From NCBI RefSeq assembly GCF_001667315.1, contig NZ_LZHT01000134.1, forward strand, positions 121,799 to 185,798: DNA of 64,000 nucleotides, written 5' to 3'. Under the pieces are notes generated by a model that saw nothing but the letters and a program-made list of their open reading frames with translations, was not told the DNA's origin and ran no database searches. Below are positions 45,126 to 52,533 of this stretch, one piece after another. Made by a program: the position numbers and the translations under genes. Source of the DNA: Mycobacterium sp. 852002-10029_SCH5224772 (GTDB taxonomy: Bacteria > Actinomycetota > Actinomycetes > Mycobacteriales > Mycobacteriaceae). Every line of letters starts with the position of its first letter. Within the stretch, counting starts at the first letter, position 1.

Positions 45126-46183
45126 GCGTCATCGCGGGTGTGTTCGGCGCTTTGCCGCCGCATCGCTACAGCCAACGCGAAATCACCGACCACATCGTCG
45201 AGTTCCCCGCGTTGAAGGAGCACGAAGAGATCGTCCGGCGTTTGCATGCCGCCGCCAAGGTCAACAGCCGCCACTTCGTGCTGCCGCTCGAGCGGTACCA
45301 CTCGCTGAGCGACTTCGGTGACGCCAACGAGGTCTTCATCGACAAGGCCGTGGAACTGGGCTGCGACGCGCTGCTGGGCTCCCTCGACGAGGCGGGGCTG
45401 AACCCGCACGACATCGACACGATCGTCACCACGACCGTCACCGGCATCGCGGTGCCGTCGCTCGACGCCCGGATCGTCGGGCGTCTCGGCCTGCGCCCCG
45501 ACGTGCGCCGGGTGCCGCTGTTCGGGCTGGGCTGCGCCGGCGGGGCGGCGGGCGTGGGCAGGCTGCACGATTACCTGCGCGGCGCGCCCGACGGCGTCGC
45601 CGCCCTGGTGTCCGTCGAACTGTGCTCGCTCACGTTCCCCGCAGTCAGGCCGACCGTCTCGGGGTTGGTGGGGACGGCGATGTTCGGCGATGGCGCCGCC
45701 GCAGTCGTCGCTGTCGGGGACCGCCGTGCCGCCCAACTGAATTCGGCCGGACCCGACATCCTGGATTCGCGCAGCCGGCTGTACCCCGAATCGCTGCACA
45801 TCATGGGCTGGAACATCGGCTCGGCCGGAATTCAACTCGTGATGTCTCCAGAACTGCCGGCCGTCATCGACCGGTACCTGGCCGACGACGTGAGCAGGTT
45901 CCTCGCCGCGCACCAGCTGACCAAGGACGACATCGGCGCCTGGGTGACTCACCCCGGCGGCCCCAAAGTCATCAACACCGTCGCCAAGTGCCTCGAGCTG
46001 CCGCCGGAGGCGCATGAGCTGACCTGGCGCTCCCTCGGGGAGATCGCCAACCTCTCATCGGCGTCGGTGCTGCACATCCTGCGGGACACCATCGCCAAAC
46101 CGCCGCCCGCCGGCAGCCCGGGGCTGATGCTCGCGACGGGCCCCGGTTTCGGTTCCGAACTGGTGCTGCTGCGCTGGCATTGA
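45122..46183 (+). CDS. pks11: Type III polyketide synthase, alkylpyrone synthase-like
   Basis: A 353-residue paralogue of pks10, alignable end to end. Catalytic C138 is in FGLGCAGGAAG, His in WVTHPGGPKVINT, and Asn in EIANLSSASVLHIL. M. tuberculosis Pks11 is reported to make methyl-branched alkylpyrones from long acyl-CoA with malonyl- and methylmalonyl-CoA. AGAGGA lies 5-6 bases before the ATG. Compared with Pks10, the residues after the catalytic Cys differ (AGGAAGVGR against VAGAAGVAR), so the two may differ in starter or chain length. It is the last gene of the PKS cluster. Confidence 0.92.
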   Translation: MSVIAGVFGALPPHRYSQREITDHIVEFPALKEHEEIVRRLHAAAKVNSRHFVLPLERYHSLSDFGDANEVFIDKAVELGCDALLGSLDEAGLNPHDIDTIVTTTVTGIAVPSLDARIVGRLGLRPDVRRVPLFGLGCAGGAAGVGRLHDYLRGAPDGVAALVSVELCSLTFPAVRPTVSGLVGTAMFGDGAAAVVAVGDRRAAQLNSAGPDILDSRSRLYPESLHIMGWNIGSAGIQLVMSPELPAVIDRYLADDVSRFLAAHQLTKDDIGAWVTHPGGPKVINTVAKCLELPPEAHELTWRSLGEIANLSSASVLHILRDTIAKPPPAGSPGLMLATGPGFGSELVLLRWH

Positions 46184-46247
46184 GCGCATAACTTCCGCCG
46201 ACCTGTTGCCTGCCGGATTTGTCGGTGGTCGCTGCGATGATGGCGTT

Positions 46248-47504
46248 ATGTCTTCGATTGCATCTGTTGACGCCGTGGGGGTGGCTCCTGGTGAGCGTCT
46301 TGAGGTGTTGTTTGAGGAGTTGGCGGAGTTGGCCGGTCAGCGCAATGCGATTGATGGGCGCATTGTGGAGATTGTGGCTGAGATCGATCGCGACGGATTG
46401 TGGGGGTCTACGGGTGTGCGGTCGGTGCCGGCGTTGGTGGCCTGGAAGATGGGTTGTTCGTCGGCCAATGCGCACATGCTGGCCGCGATCGCGTCCCGGT
46501 TGACCGAGTTCCCGCGGTGTGCTCAGGGGATGCGGGAGGGTCGGCTCTCGGCCGATCAGGTCGGGGTGATCGCCGCGCGCGCGGGGCAGGGTTCTGATGC
46601 GCATTACGCGCAGTTGGCCGCGGTCGCCACGGTCAATCAGTTGCGTACCGCGGTCAAGCTGGAACCACGACCCGAACCCGACCCGCGGCCCGAGCCTGAG
46701 CGGTCGTTCATCGCGACTGCCACCGAGCAGGGCGCTTGTTATCGGATCACGCTGGGCCACTTGGATGCCGCGAAGTTCGATGCCGCCTTGGCGTCGCATC
46801 GTGATGCGCTCATTAGCGAGTGGAAGCGTGATCACGACAATGGCGGGGGCGCGGGCGTGGGTGATCAGGTGGCGCCGGTGCCGGGCACGGCCGAGGCGTT
46901 TATGCGCCTGGTGGAGGCGGGTTGGGACGCCGAGGTGACCCGCCGCCCCCATGGGCAGCGCACCACGGTGGTGGTGCACCTTGATGTCGAGCGGCGGGCT
47001 GCGGCGTTGCATCTGGGTCCGCTGCTGTCTGACGCGGAACGCCGATATGTGACCTGTGATGCCACCTGTGAGGTCTGGTTCGAGCGCCACGGTGAGGTCA
47101 TTGGGGCCGGGCGGGTGACGCGGGTGATCAATCGGCGGCTGCGCCGCGCGCTGGAGTATCGCGACCGCACGTGCGCGGTTCCCGGCTGTGGTGCTACCCG
47201 GGGTTTGCACGCCCACCACATCCGGCATTGGGAAGACGGCGGCCCCACCGAGTTGGCCAACCTGGTGCTGGTCTGCCCCTATCACCACCGGCTGCACCAC
47301 CGTGGCCTGATCACCATCACCGGACCCGCGCACGCTCTGGTCGTCACCGACGACGCCGGCCGAATCCTGAGCCCGGGAGCGCTGGCACGCCCACCCACTG
47401 GGCCCCCGCCTGCGGTGGCGCCCTGCCCGGGCCCTACCGGCGAACGCGCCCACTGGTGGTGGTATGACCCATTCCAACCCCAACCACCACCGACCAACAA
47501 CTAG
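46248..47504 (+). CDS. 13E12-family protein: DUF222 plus HNH endonuclease domain
   Basis: A 418-residue protein from ATG 46248. The N-terminal two thirds are the DUF222 region of the mycobacterial 13E12 repeat family (RLEVLFEELAELAGQRNAIDGRIVEIVAEIDRDGLWG). The C-terminus holds an HNH nuclease: RDRTCAVPGCGATRGLHAHHIRHWEDGGPTELANLVLVCPYHHRLHHRG, with Cys, HH, N and H in the expected order. The family is multicopy and scattered in mycobacterial genomes, often at synteny breaks; whether it is mobile is unsettled. Here it sits directly after pks11, where M. tuberculosis carries cyp139 on the opposite strand. The protein ends in a Pro-rich tail. Confidence 0.87.
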   Translation: MSSIASVDAVGVAPGERLEVLFEELAELAGQRNAIDGRIVEIVAEIDRDGLWGSTGVRSVPALVAWKMGCSSANAHMLAAIASRLTEFPRCAQGMREGRLSADQVGVIAARAGQGSDAHYAQLAAVATVNQLRTAVKLEPRPEPDPRPEPERSFIATATEQGACYRITLGHLDAAKFDAALASHRDALISEWKRDHDNGGGAGVGDQVAPVPGTAEAFMRLVEAGWDAEVTRRPHGQRTTVVVHLDVERRAAALHLGPLLSDAERRYVTCDATCEVWFERHGEVIGAGRVTRVINRRLRRALEYRDRTCAVPGCGATRGLHAHHIRHWEDGGPTELANLVLVCPYHHRLHHRGLITITGPAHALVVTDDAGRILSPGALARPPTGPPPAVAPCPGPTGERAHWWWYDPFQPQPPPTNN

Positions 47505-47654
47505 CCCGGTTCGTGGTACCGGTAGCTGCGCAACTTGAATAGCTTGGGACATCGAGGGATTCGTCCACACTATCCGTCTCGGCCGATCCACATCGGTATG
47601 GCTGGCCCTGAGGTGCGACTCGACGCTGCCCACAAAACCTATTGCCGTTCAAGA

Positions 47655-49445
47655 CTATTCGAGCAACTCCGAGAGCTCCAGCCAACGGCTCTCGGTCGCG
47701 GCGACCTCGTCGTCGAGCGCGCGCAACTCCTGGGTGAGCCGGGTGATGCCCACATGGTCGGACTGATCGTGCGCCGCGAGTTCGTTGTGTTTGTCCTTGA
47801 TGCGGTCCGCCAGCCGCACCAGCTGCCGATCGGCGGCGGCCATCTCTTTCTCCGCGGCGCGGCGCTGGGCACCGGACATCGCCGGCTGCGACGGCCGCGA
47901 CGACCGAGACGGCGGTGACGGCTCGGTGGTGGCCTCGCCCGCCCGCCGCTCGGCCAGCCGCAGGTACTCGTCGATGCCGCCGGGCAGGTGCCGCAACCGG
48001 CCGTCGAGCACCGCGTACTGCTGATCGGTGACCCGCTCCAGCAGGTAGCGGTCGTGCGAGACAACGATCAGCGTGCCCGGCCAGGAGTCGAGCAGATCCT
48101 CCATGGCCGTCAACGTGTCGGTGTCGACGTCGTTGGTCGGCTCGTCGAGCAGCAACACGTTGGGCTCGGACAACAGCGTGAGCATCAGCTGTAACCGTCG
48201 CCGCTCGCCGCCGGAGAGGTCCGCCACGCGGGCGGACAGGTGGCCGCGGCCGAAGCCGAGCCGCTCCAACAGCTGCGCCGGGGTGACCTCACGGCCGTCG
48301 ACCTGGTAGCCGCCGGGGAGCCTCCCCAGCACGTCGGCGATCCGGTCGTCGCCGACCGCGGCTAGCGCATCGCCCTGCTGGTCGAGCACCGCCAGCCGCA
48401 CGGTCTTGCCGCGTTTGACGCGCCCCGCGTCGGGCGTGATGGTGCCGTCGATCAACCTCAGCAGGGTGGATTTCCCGGCGCCGTTGGCCCCGACGATGCC
48501 GGTGCGTTCGCCCGGTGCGATCCGCCACTCGACGTCGCGCAGCACCGGGCGGCCGTCAAACGCGACCGACACGTCGAGCAGGTCGACCACGTCCTTGCCG
48601 AGCCGGGCGGTGGCCAGCTTGGCCAACTCGACGGTGTTGCGCAGCGGTGGCACGTCGGCGATCAGCTGGTTGGCCGCCTCGATCCGGAACTTGGGCTTCG
48701 AGGTCCGCGCCGGCGCTCCGCGACGCAGCCATGCCAGTTCCTTGCGCATCAGGTTCTGCCGCTTGGCTTCGGTGGCGGCGGCCATCCGGTCCCGCTCGAC
48801 GCGCTGCAGCACGTAGGCCGCGTACCCCCCGTCGAACGGCTCGACGATCCCGTCGTGCACCTCCCACGTCGTGCTGGCGACCTCGTCGAGGAACCAGCGG
48901 TCGTGGGTGACCAGCAGCAGCCCGCCGGCGTTGGCGGCCCAGCGCGCCGCCAGGTGGCCGGCCAGCCAGGTGATTCCCTCGATGTCCAGATGGTTGGTGG
49001 GCTCGTCGAGCGCGATGACGTCCCATTCGCTCACCAGCAGCCTGGCCAGCTGCACCCGCCGACGCTGGCCGCCGGAGAGCGTGGCAATCGTTGCGTCCCA
49101 AGCGATGTCGGAAACCAGCCCGGCAACCACGTCGCGGACCCGCGGGTCACCGGCCCACTGGTGTTCGGCCGCGTCGCCCACCAGGGTCCAGCCCACGGTG
49201 TGGTCCGGATCCAGGGTGTCCGCCTGGCTCAGCGCGCCGACCCGCAGCCCGCTGCGTCGGGTGACCCGGCCGGAGTCGGGTTCTTGGTGGCCGGTGAGTA
49301 GCCGCAGCAGGCTGGACTTGCCGTCGCCGTTGCGCCCGACGATGCCGATGCGCGCGCCGTCGTTGACCCCGAGGGTGATCGAGCCGAACACCACCCGAGT
49401 GGGATATTCCAGGTGTACGGCCTCAGCTCCGAGTAGGTGCGCCAC
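47655..49445 (-). CDS. ABC-F family ATPase (intact counterpart of Rv1668c-Rv1667c)
   Basis: A 596-residue soluble protein with two ABC domains and no membrane segments. First domain: Walker A GRNGDGKSS, signature LSGGQRRRVQLARLL, Walker B VIALDEPTNHLDI. Second domain: GANGAGKST, LSGGERRRLQLML, LLLDEPTNDVD. A charged coiled-coil tail follows (KEMAAADRQLVRLADRIKDKHNELAAH). ABC-F proteins act on the ribosome E-site and can give antibiotic resistance; the old name macrolide transporter is unlikely to be right. M. tuberculosis has this gene split in two; here it is one frame. GTG 49445 is preferred; GTG 49451 and ATG 49508 are in frame. The last lies inside the tandem repeat. Confidence 0.85.
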   Translation of the reverse strand: MAHLLGAEAVHLEYPTRVVFGSITLGVNDGARIGIVGRNGDGKSSLLRLLTGHQEPDSGRVTRRSGLRVGALSQADTLDPDHTVGWTLVGDAAEHQWAGDPRVRDVVAGLVSDIAWDATIATLSGGQRRRVQLARLLVSEWDVIALDEPTNHLDIEGITWLAGHLAARWAANAGGLLLVTHDRWFLDEVASTTWEVHDGIVEPFDGGYAAYVLQRVERDRMAAATEAKRQNLMRKELAWLRRGAPARTSKPKFRIEAANQLIADVPPLRNTVELAKLATARLGKDVVDLLDVSVAFDGRPVLRDVEWRIAPGERTGIVGANGAGKSTLLRLIDGTITPDAGRVKRGKTVRLAVLDQQGDALAAVGDDRIADVLGRLPGGYQVDGREVTPAQLLERLGFGRGHLSARVADLSGGERRRLQLMLTLLSEPNVLLLDEPTNDVDTDTLTAMEDLLDSWPGTLIVVSHDRYLLERVTDQQYAVLDGRLRHLPGGIDEYLRLAERRAGEATTEPSPPSRSSRPSQPAMSGAQRRAAEKEMAAADRQLVRLADRIKDKHNELAAHDQSDHVGITRLTQELRALDDEVAATESRWLELSELLE

Positions 49446-49451
49446 CGGCAC

Positions 49452-49569
49452 GACCCTAGCGCGGCGACGATGCCGGCCGGTTGACGGCCGGAGGAGGAGC
49501 CGCGCCATCTGACCCTAGCGCGGCGACGATGCCGGCCGGTTGACGGCCGGAGGAGGAGCCGCGCCATCC
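49452..49569 (+). repeat. 59-bp tandem duplication at the start of the ABC-F gene
   Basis: Two copies of a 59-bp unit (49452-49510 and 49511-49569) are identical except at the last position, and a third copy begins at 49570 (GACCCTGGCG). Each unit holds the inverted repeat CCGGCCG-GTTGA-CGGCCGG, so each would form a stable hairpin in the leader RNA of the ABC-F gene. Each copy also carries an ATG that reads in the direction of the gene. Confidence 0.95.
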
Positions 49570-49595
49570 GACCCTGGCGGGGTCCGACGTTCTCG

Positions 49596-50282
49596 TTAGC
49601 CGAGGGTCAACAGTGCCCGGTCCACATAGCTTTGGGTTTCCGATGATGCCTTGCTGGCCACGGCGTCCAGGAAGCGGTTGGCGACGTCACGCACCTTGAG
49701 ATTCTCCTCCTGGGAACGCCATACCAGGATGTCGAACGCACGCTCGGCGGAAATGCCGTAGGCGACCATCAGCACGCCCTTGGCCTGCTCGATGCGGGCC
49801 CGGGCGTCGGCCACCGCCGAGAGCACGTTGGTGATGTCGGCATGCAGCGAGTCGGTGACGTCGACGTAGAAGCCGGACGTGCCGGCCAGGGCGCCGGTGC
49901 CGTCGACCATCCGATCTCCGGCGACGATGACGCAGTGGGTGCGTCCAGCGGTGTCGATGATGCGGTGCCGACTGCTGAACGGCTTTCCTTTCATCACCCG
50001 CTCCAGCACGGCCGCCACCCGCTCACGGTCGTCGGGGTGCTTGTGTCGCAGCAGCAGTTCCGTGGTCGGCTCCACTTCTCCCGGCTGATAGCCATGCATA
50101 CGCGCCACCGCGTCCGACCACTCCCACCGATGGCCGTCCAGGAAGAACCGGAATCTGCCCACGCGCTGCGGATCACCTGTACCCAGCACCGAGTCGACCG
50201 CGCTCCGGTCGCCTTCCGCGACGACGGGCAACTTGAGGGCCTTGCGATGCTCAACGGTTTCGTCGTCGGGGTTCACTGTCAT
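49596..50282 (-). CDS. PAS-ANTAR RNA-binding regulator
   Basis: A 228-residue protein from ATG 50282, chosen because GGAG lies 9 bases upstream; ATG 50303 is an alternative. Residues about 30-135 are a PAS_3-type fold (FFLDGHRWEWSDAVARMHGYQPGEVEPT, HKHPDDRERV, FYVDVTDS). Residues about 145-210 are an ANTAR domain with ARARIEQAKGVLMVAYGISAERAFDILVWRSQEENLKVRDVANRF. ANTAR proteins bind paired hexaloop RNA stems and prevent termination or alter translation. The PAS domain would sense a ligand or redox state. The gene follows the sugar-oxidation-like operon by about 90 bp on the same strand and may regulate it. No classical phospho-acceptor domain is present. Confidence 0.87.
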   Translation of the reverse strand: MTVNPDDETVEHRKALKLPVVAEGDRSAVDSVLGTGDPQRVGRFRFFLDGHRWEWSDAVARMHGYQPGEVEPTTELLLRHKHPDDRERVAAVLERVMKGKPFSSRHRIIDTAGRTHCVIVAGDRMVDGTGALAGTSGFYVDVTDSLHADITNVLSAVADARARIEQAKGVLMVAYGISAERAFDILVWRSQEENLKVRDVANRFLDAVASKASSETQSYVDRALLTLG

Positions 50283-50371
50283 CGGGGGTTGCTCCAATCC
50301 CATTTGTCAAAACCTTGGCGTAACGATTCCCGTTTTTGCGCGCCGCATGCGTGGTTGTAAGAACGGTGCGC

Positions 50372-51490
50372 TCAGGCCACCCGGTACTGCTCGGCGTCGC
50401 TGTACTTGAACTCCAGGCCGAACCCCGGCCGATGCTGATCCGGCCGCAATGCGCCGCCCTCGGGCGTCAGCGCGCCCTCGAAAAGCATGTGTTCGATGCG
50501 GTGGTGATCGTGGAAGTACTCGAGGTGCCGCAGATTCGGGATGGCGGTGGCGACGTGGGCGTGCAGGTTGGGGGCGCAGTGCCCGGAGACGTCCACGTTG
50601 CAGGCGGCGGCCACGGCGGCGCCGCGCAGCCAGTCGGTGATGCCCCCGCAGCGAGTGACGTCGATCTGTAGGCAGTCGACCGCCCCGGCGGCCAGCATTC
50701 GATGGAAATAGGCCAGGTCATAGCCGTATTCACCGGCGGTGACGTCCGGGGTCACCTGGTCGCGGACCTCCCGCAGCCCGGCCAGGTCGTCCGAGGAGAC
50801 GGGTTCCTCGAACCACGTGACGTCGTGATCGGCCATGGCGTGGGCCATCCGGATCGCCTGCTTGCGTTGGTAGGCCCCGTTGGCGTCGACGTACAGCTCG
50901 GTGTCCGGACCGATCACCTTGCGCGCCAAGGCGATTCGATCGAGGTCGCGACGCTCGTCGGAGCCCCACGATTCGCCGATCTTGATTTTGACGCGCGGGA
51001 TCTGCCACTCGTCGACCCAGCGTTCGAGCTGGGCGCGGGTGGTGCTTTCGTCGTACGTGGTGAAGCCGCCGCTGCCGTAGATCGGCACTTCGGGATGCGC
51101 CATGCCGAGCAGTCGGCACACCGGCAGGCCCAGCAACTTGCCCTTGAGGTCCCACAGTGCGGTGTCGATCGCCGATATCGCGCACGACACCAACCCCGGC
51201 CGCCCGTTGTTGCGCATCGCCTTGACCATCGACTCCCACAAGGCGGGGATGTCAACGGCGTTGTGTCCGTTGAGCGTGCCGGCCAGCGGCCCGGTGATCA
51301 GCTTGGCGGAGGCGCCGTCGCCATAGGTGTAGCCGATTCCGCGCAGGCCTGCGGCCGACACCTCGGCCAGCACCAGCGTGGTCGACGACCAGGCCAGGGT
51401 CCCGTCGGCTTCCGGTGCGTCGGTGGGGATTTTGTAGACCTGCGCGGTGACCTCGTCGATCGCCGCGTCGATCTGCGCGGCCGTCGTCAT
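50372..51490 (-). CDS. Enolase-superfamily dehydratase/racemase, mandelate racemase subgroup
   Basis: A 372-residue protein from ATG 51490, which overlaps the SDR stop by 4 bp. Catalytic residues can be placed: K168 and K170 in VKIKIG, metal ligands D202 (VDANGAY), E228 (WFEEP) and E254 (AGEYGY), then the D277-H304 dyad (QIDVTR and SGHCAPNLH). The spacings from D202 onward (26, 26, 23, 27) equal those of mandelate racemase (195, 221, 247, 270, 297). The Kx K pair plus His-Asp dyad indicates the MR subgroup, most of which dehydrate sugar acids. The substrate is unknown; a sugar acid fits the neighbours. Last gene of the run before the ANTAR regulator. Confidence 0.88.
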   Translation of the reverse strand: MTTAAQIDAAIDEVTAQVYKIPTDAPEADGTLAWSSTTLVLAEVSAAGLRGIGYTYGDGASAKLITGPLAGTLNGHNAVDIPALWESMVKAMRNNGRPGLVSCAISAIDTALWDLKGKLLGLPVCRLLGMAHPEVPIYGSGGFTTYDESTTRAQLERWVDEWQIPRVKIKIGESWGSDERRDLDRIALARKVIGPDTELYVDANGAYQRKQAIRMAHAMADHDVTWFEEPVSSDDLAGLREVRDQVTPDVTAGEYGYDLAYFHRMLAAGAVDCLQIDVTRCGGITDWLRGAAVAAACNVDVSGHCAPNLHAHVATAIPNLRHLEYFHDHHRIEHMLFEGALTPEGGALRPDQHRPGFGLEFKYSDAEQYRVA

Positions 51491-52503
51491 CGCGCCCACC
51501 GGCGGCCCGCACGCGCCGCCAGCCACGCGGCCGCACCGGCGGCGCTCAGCGCGCCCGTGCCGCTGACGACCGGGTGCTGCGACGCCCACAGTTGCGGGCA
51601 GTGGGTGTGCGAGTTGTCATCGAACTCGCCGCGGGCGCCGTGATCGCTGCCGGGTTCCTGGTCGAGCGGTTGCCAGAGGTTGTGGGGCTTCTCGGCGCTG
51701 ACGTGCTCCTTGGTCTGTTGCGAGTCGTATCCGGTGCGGCCGAGGTAGCGGTCCAGCAGCGGCGCGACGAACTTCTGCGCCAGCAGCGTCACCAGGGTGG
51801 TCTCGCCGACCCAATATTGTTTGCGCCCCGGATGATCCGCGGCGTACAGGACGCCGCGGGCGGCGACTTCGGGCTGGTAGATCGGCGGCACCGGTTGCGG
51901 ATGGCGGGGCAGCCGCGAGAGCACCCAGGAGAATTGGGGAGTGTTGACCGCGGGCATCTGGACCACGGTGATCCGCACCTTCGAGCCCTCGTGGAACAGT
52001 TCGCAGCGCACCGATTCGGTGAACCCGTTGATGGCGTGCTTGGCGCCGCAGTAGGCCGACTGCAGCGGGATGGAGCGCTGCCCGAGCGCCGAACCGACCT
52101 GCACGATGGTGCCGCGGTTGCGGGGGCGCATCTTGGCCAGCGCCGCCATGGTGCCGTGCACGTAGCCGAGGTAGGACACCTCGGTCACGCGTTTGAACTC
52201 CTCGGCGCTGATCTCGGTGAATGGCGCGAACACCGAGGTGAACGCGACGTTGACCCAGGCGTCGATGGGACCGAACGCGGTTTCGGCCTCGTCGGCGGCG
52301 GCGACGACGGCCGCGTGGTCGGACACATCGGTCGGGATGGCCAGCGCCTTGCCGCCGCCGGCCTCGACGTCACGGGCCGCGCCTTCCAGCCCGGCGGAGC
52401 CGCGGGCGAGCAGGACGACGTTCGCGCCACGCTGCCCGAACTCCTTCGCTGTGGCGCGGCCGATGCCCGCGCTGGCTCCGGTGATCACCACTGTCTGAGT
52501 CAT
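51487..52503 (-). CDS. Short-chain dehydrogenase/reductase
   Basis: A 338-residue classical SDR with a C-terminal extension. The N-terminus VVITGASAGIGRATAKEFG is the NAD(P) glycine motif. Catalytic Ser is in QVGSALGQRS and the Tyr/Lys pair in SAYCGAKHAINGF. The last about 110 residues extend beyond the family core and end in a basic, Ala-rich segment with a weak hydrophobic stretch (VVSGTGALSAAGAAAWLAA). The substrate cannot be read from sequence. It lies 30 bp after the GH15 gene and overlaps the dehydratase start by 4 bp. Confidence 0.87.
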   Translation of the reverse strand: MTQTVVITGASAGIGRATAKEFGQRGANVVLLARGSAGLEGAARDVEAGGGKALAIPTDVSDHAAVVAAADEAETAFGPIDAWVNVAFTSVFAPFTEISAEEFKRVTEVSYLGYVHGTMAALAKMRPRNRGTIVQVGSALGQRSIPLQSAYCGAKHAINGFTESVRCELFHEGSKVRITVVQMPAVNTPQFSWVLSRLPRHPQPVPPIYQPEVAARGVLYAADHPGRKQYWVGETTLVTLLAQKFVAPLLDRYLGRTGYDSQQTKEHVSAEKPHNLWQPLDQEPGSDHGARGEFDDNSHTHCPQLWASQHPVVSGTGALSAAGAAAWLAARAGRRWAR

Positions 52504-52533
52504 CGCAGAAATACCTTTCGTGTTGGGGCCGGA

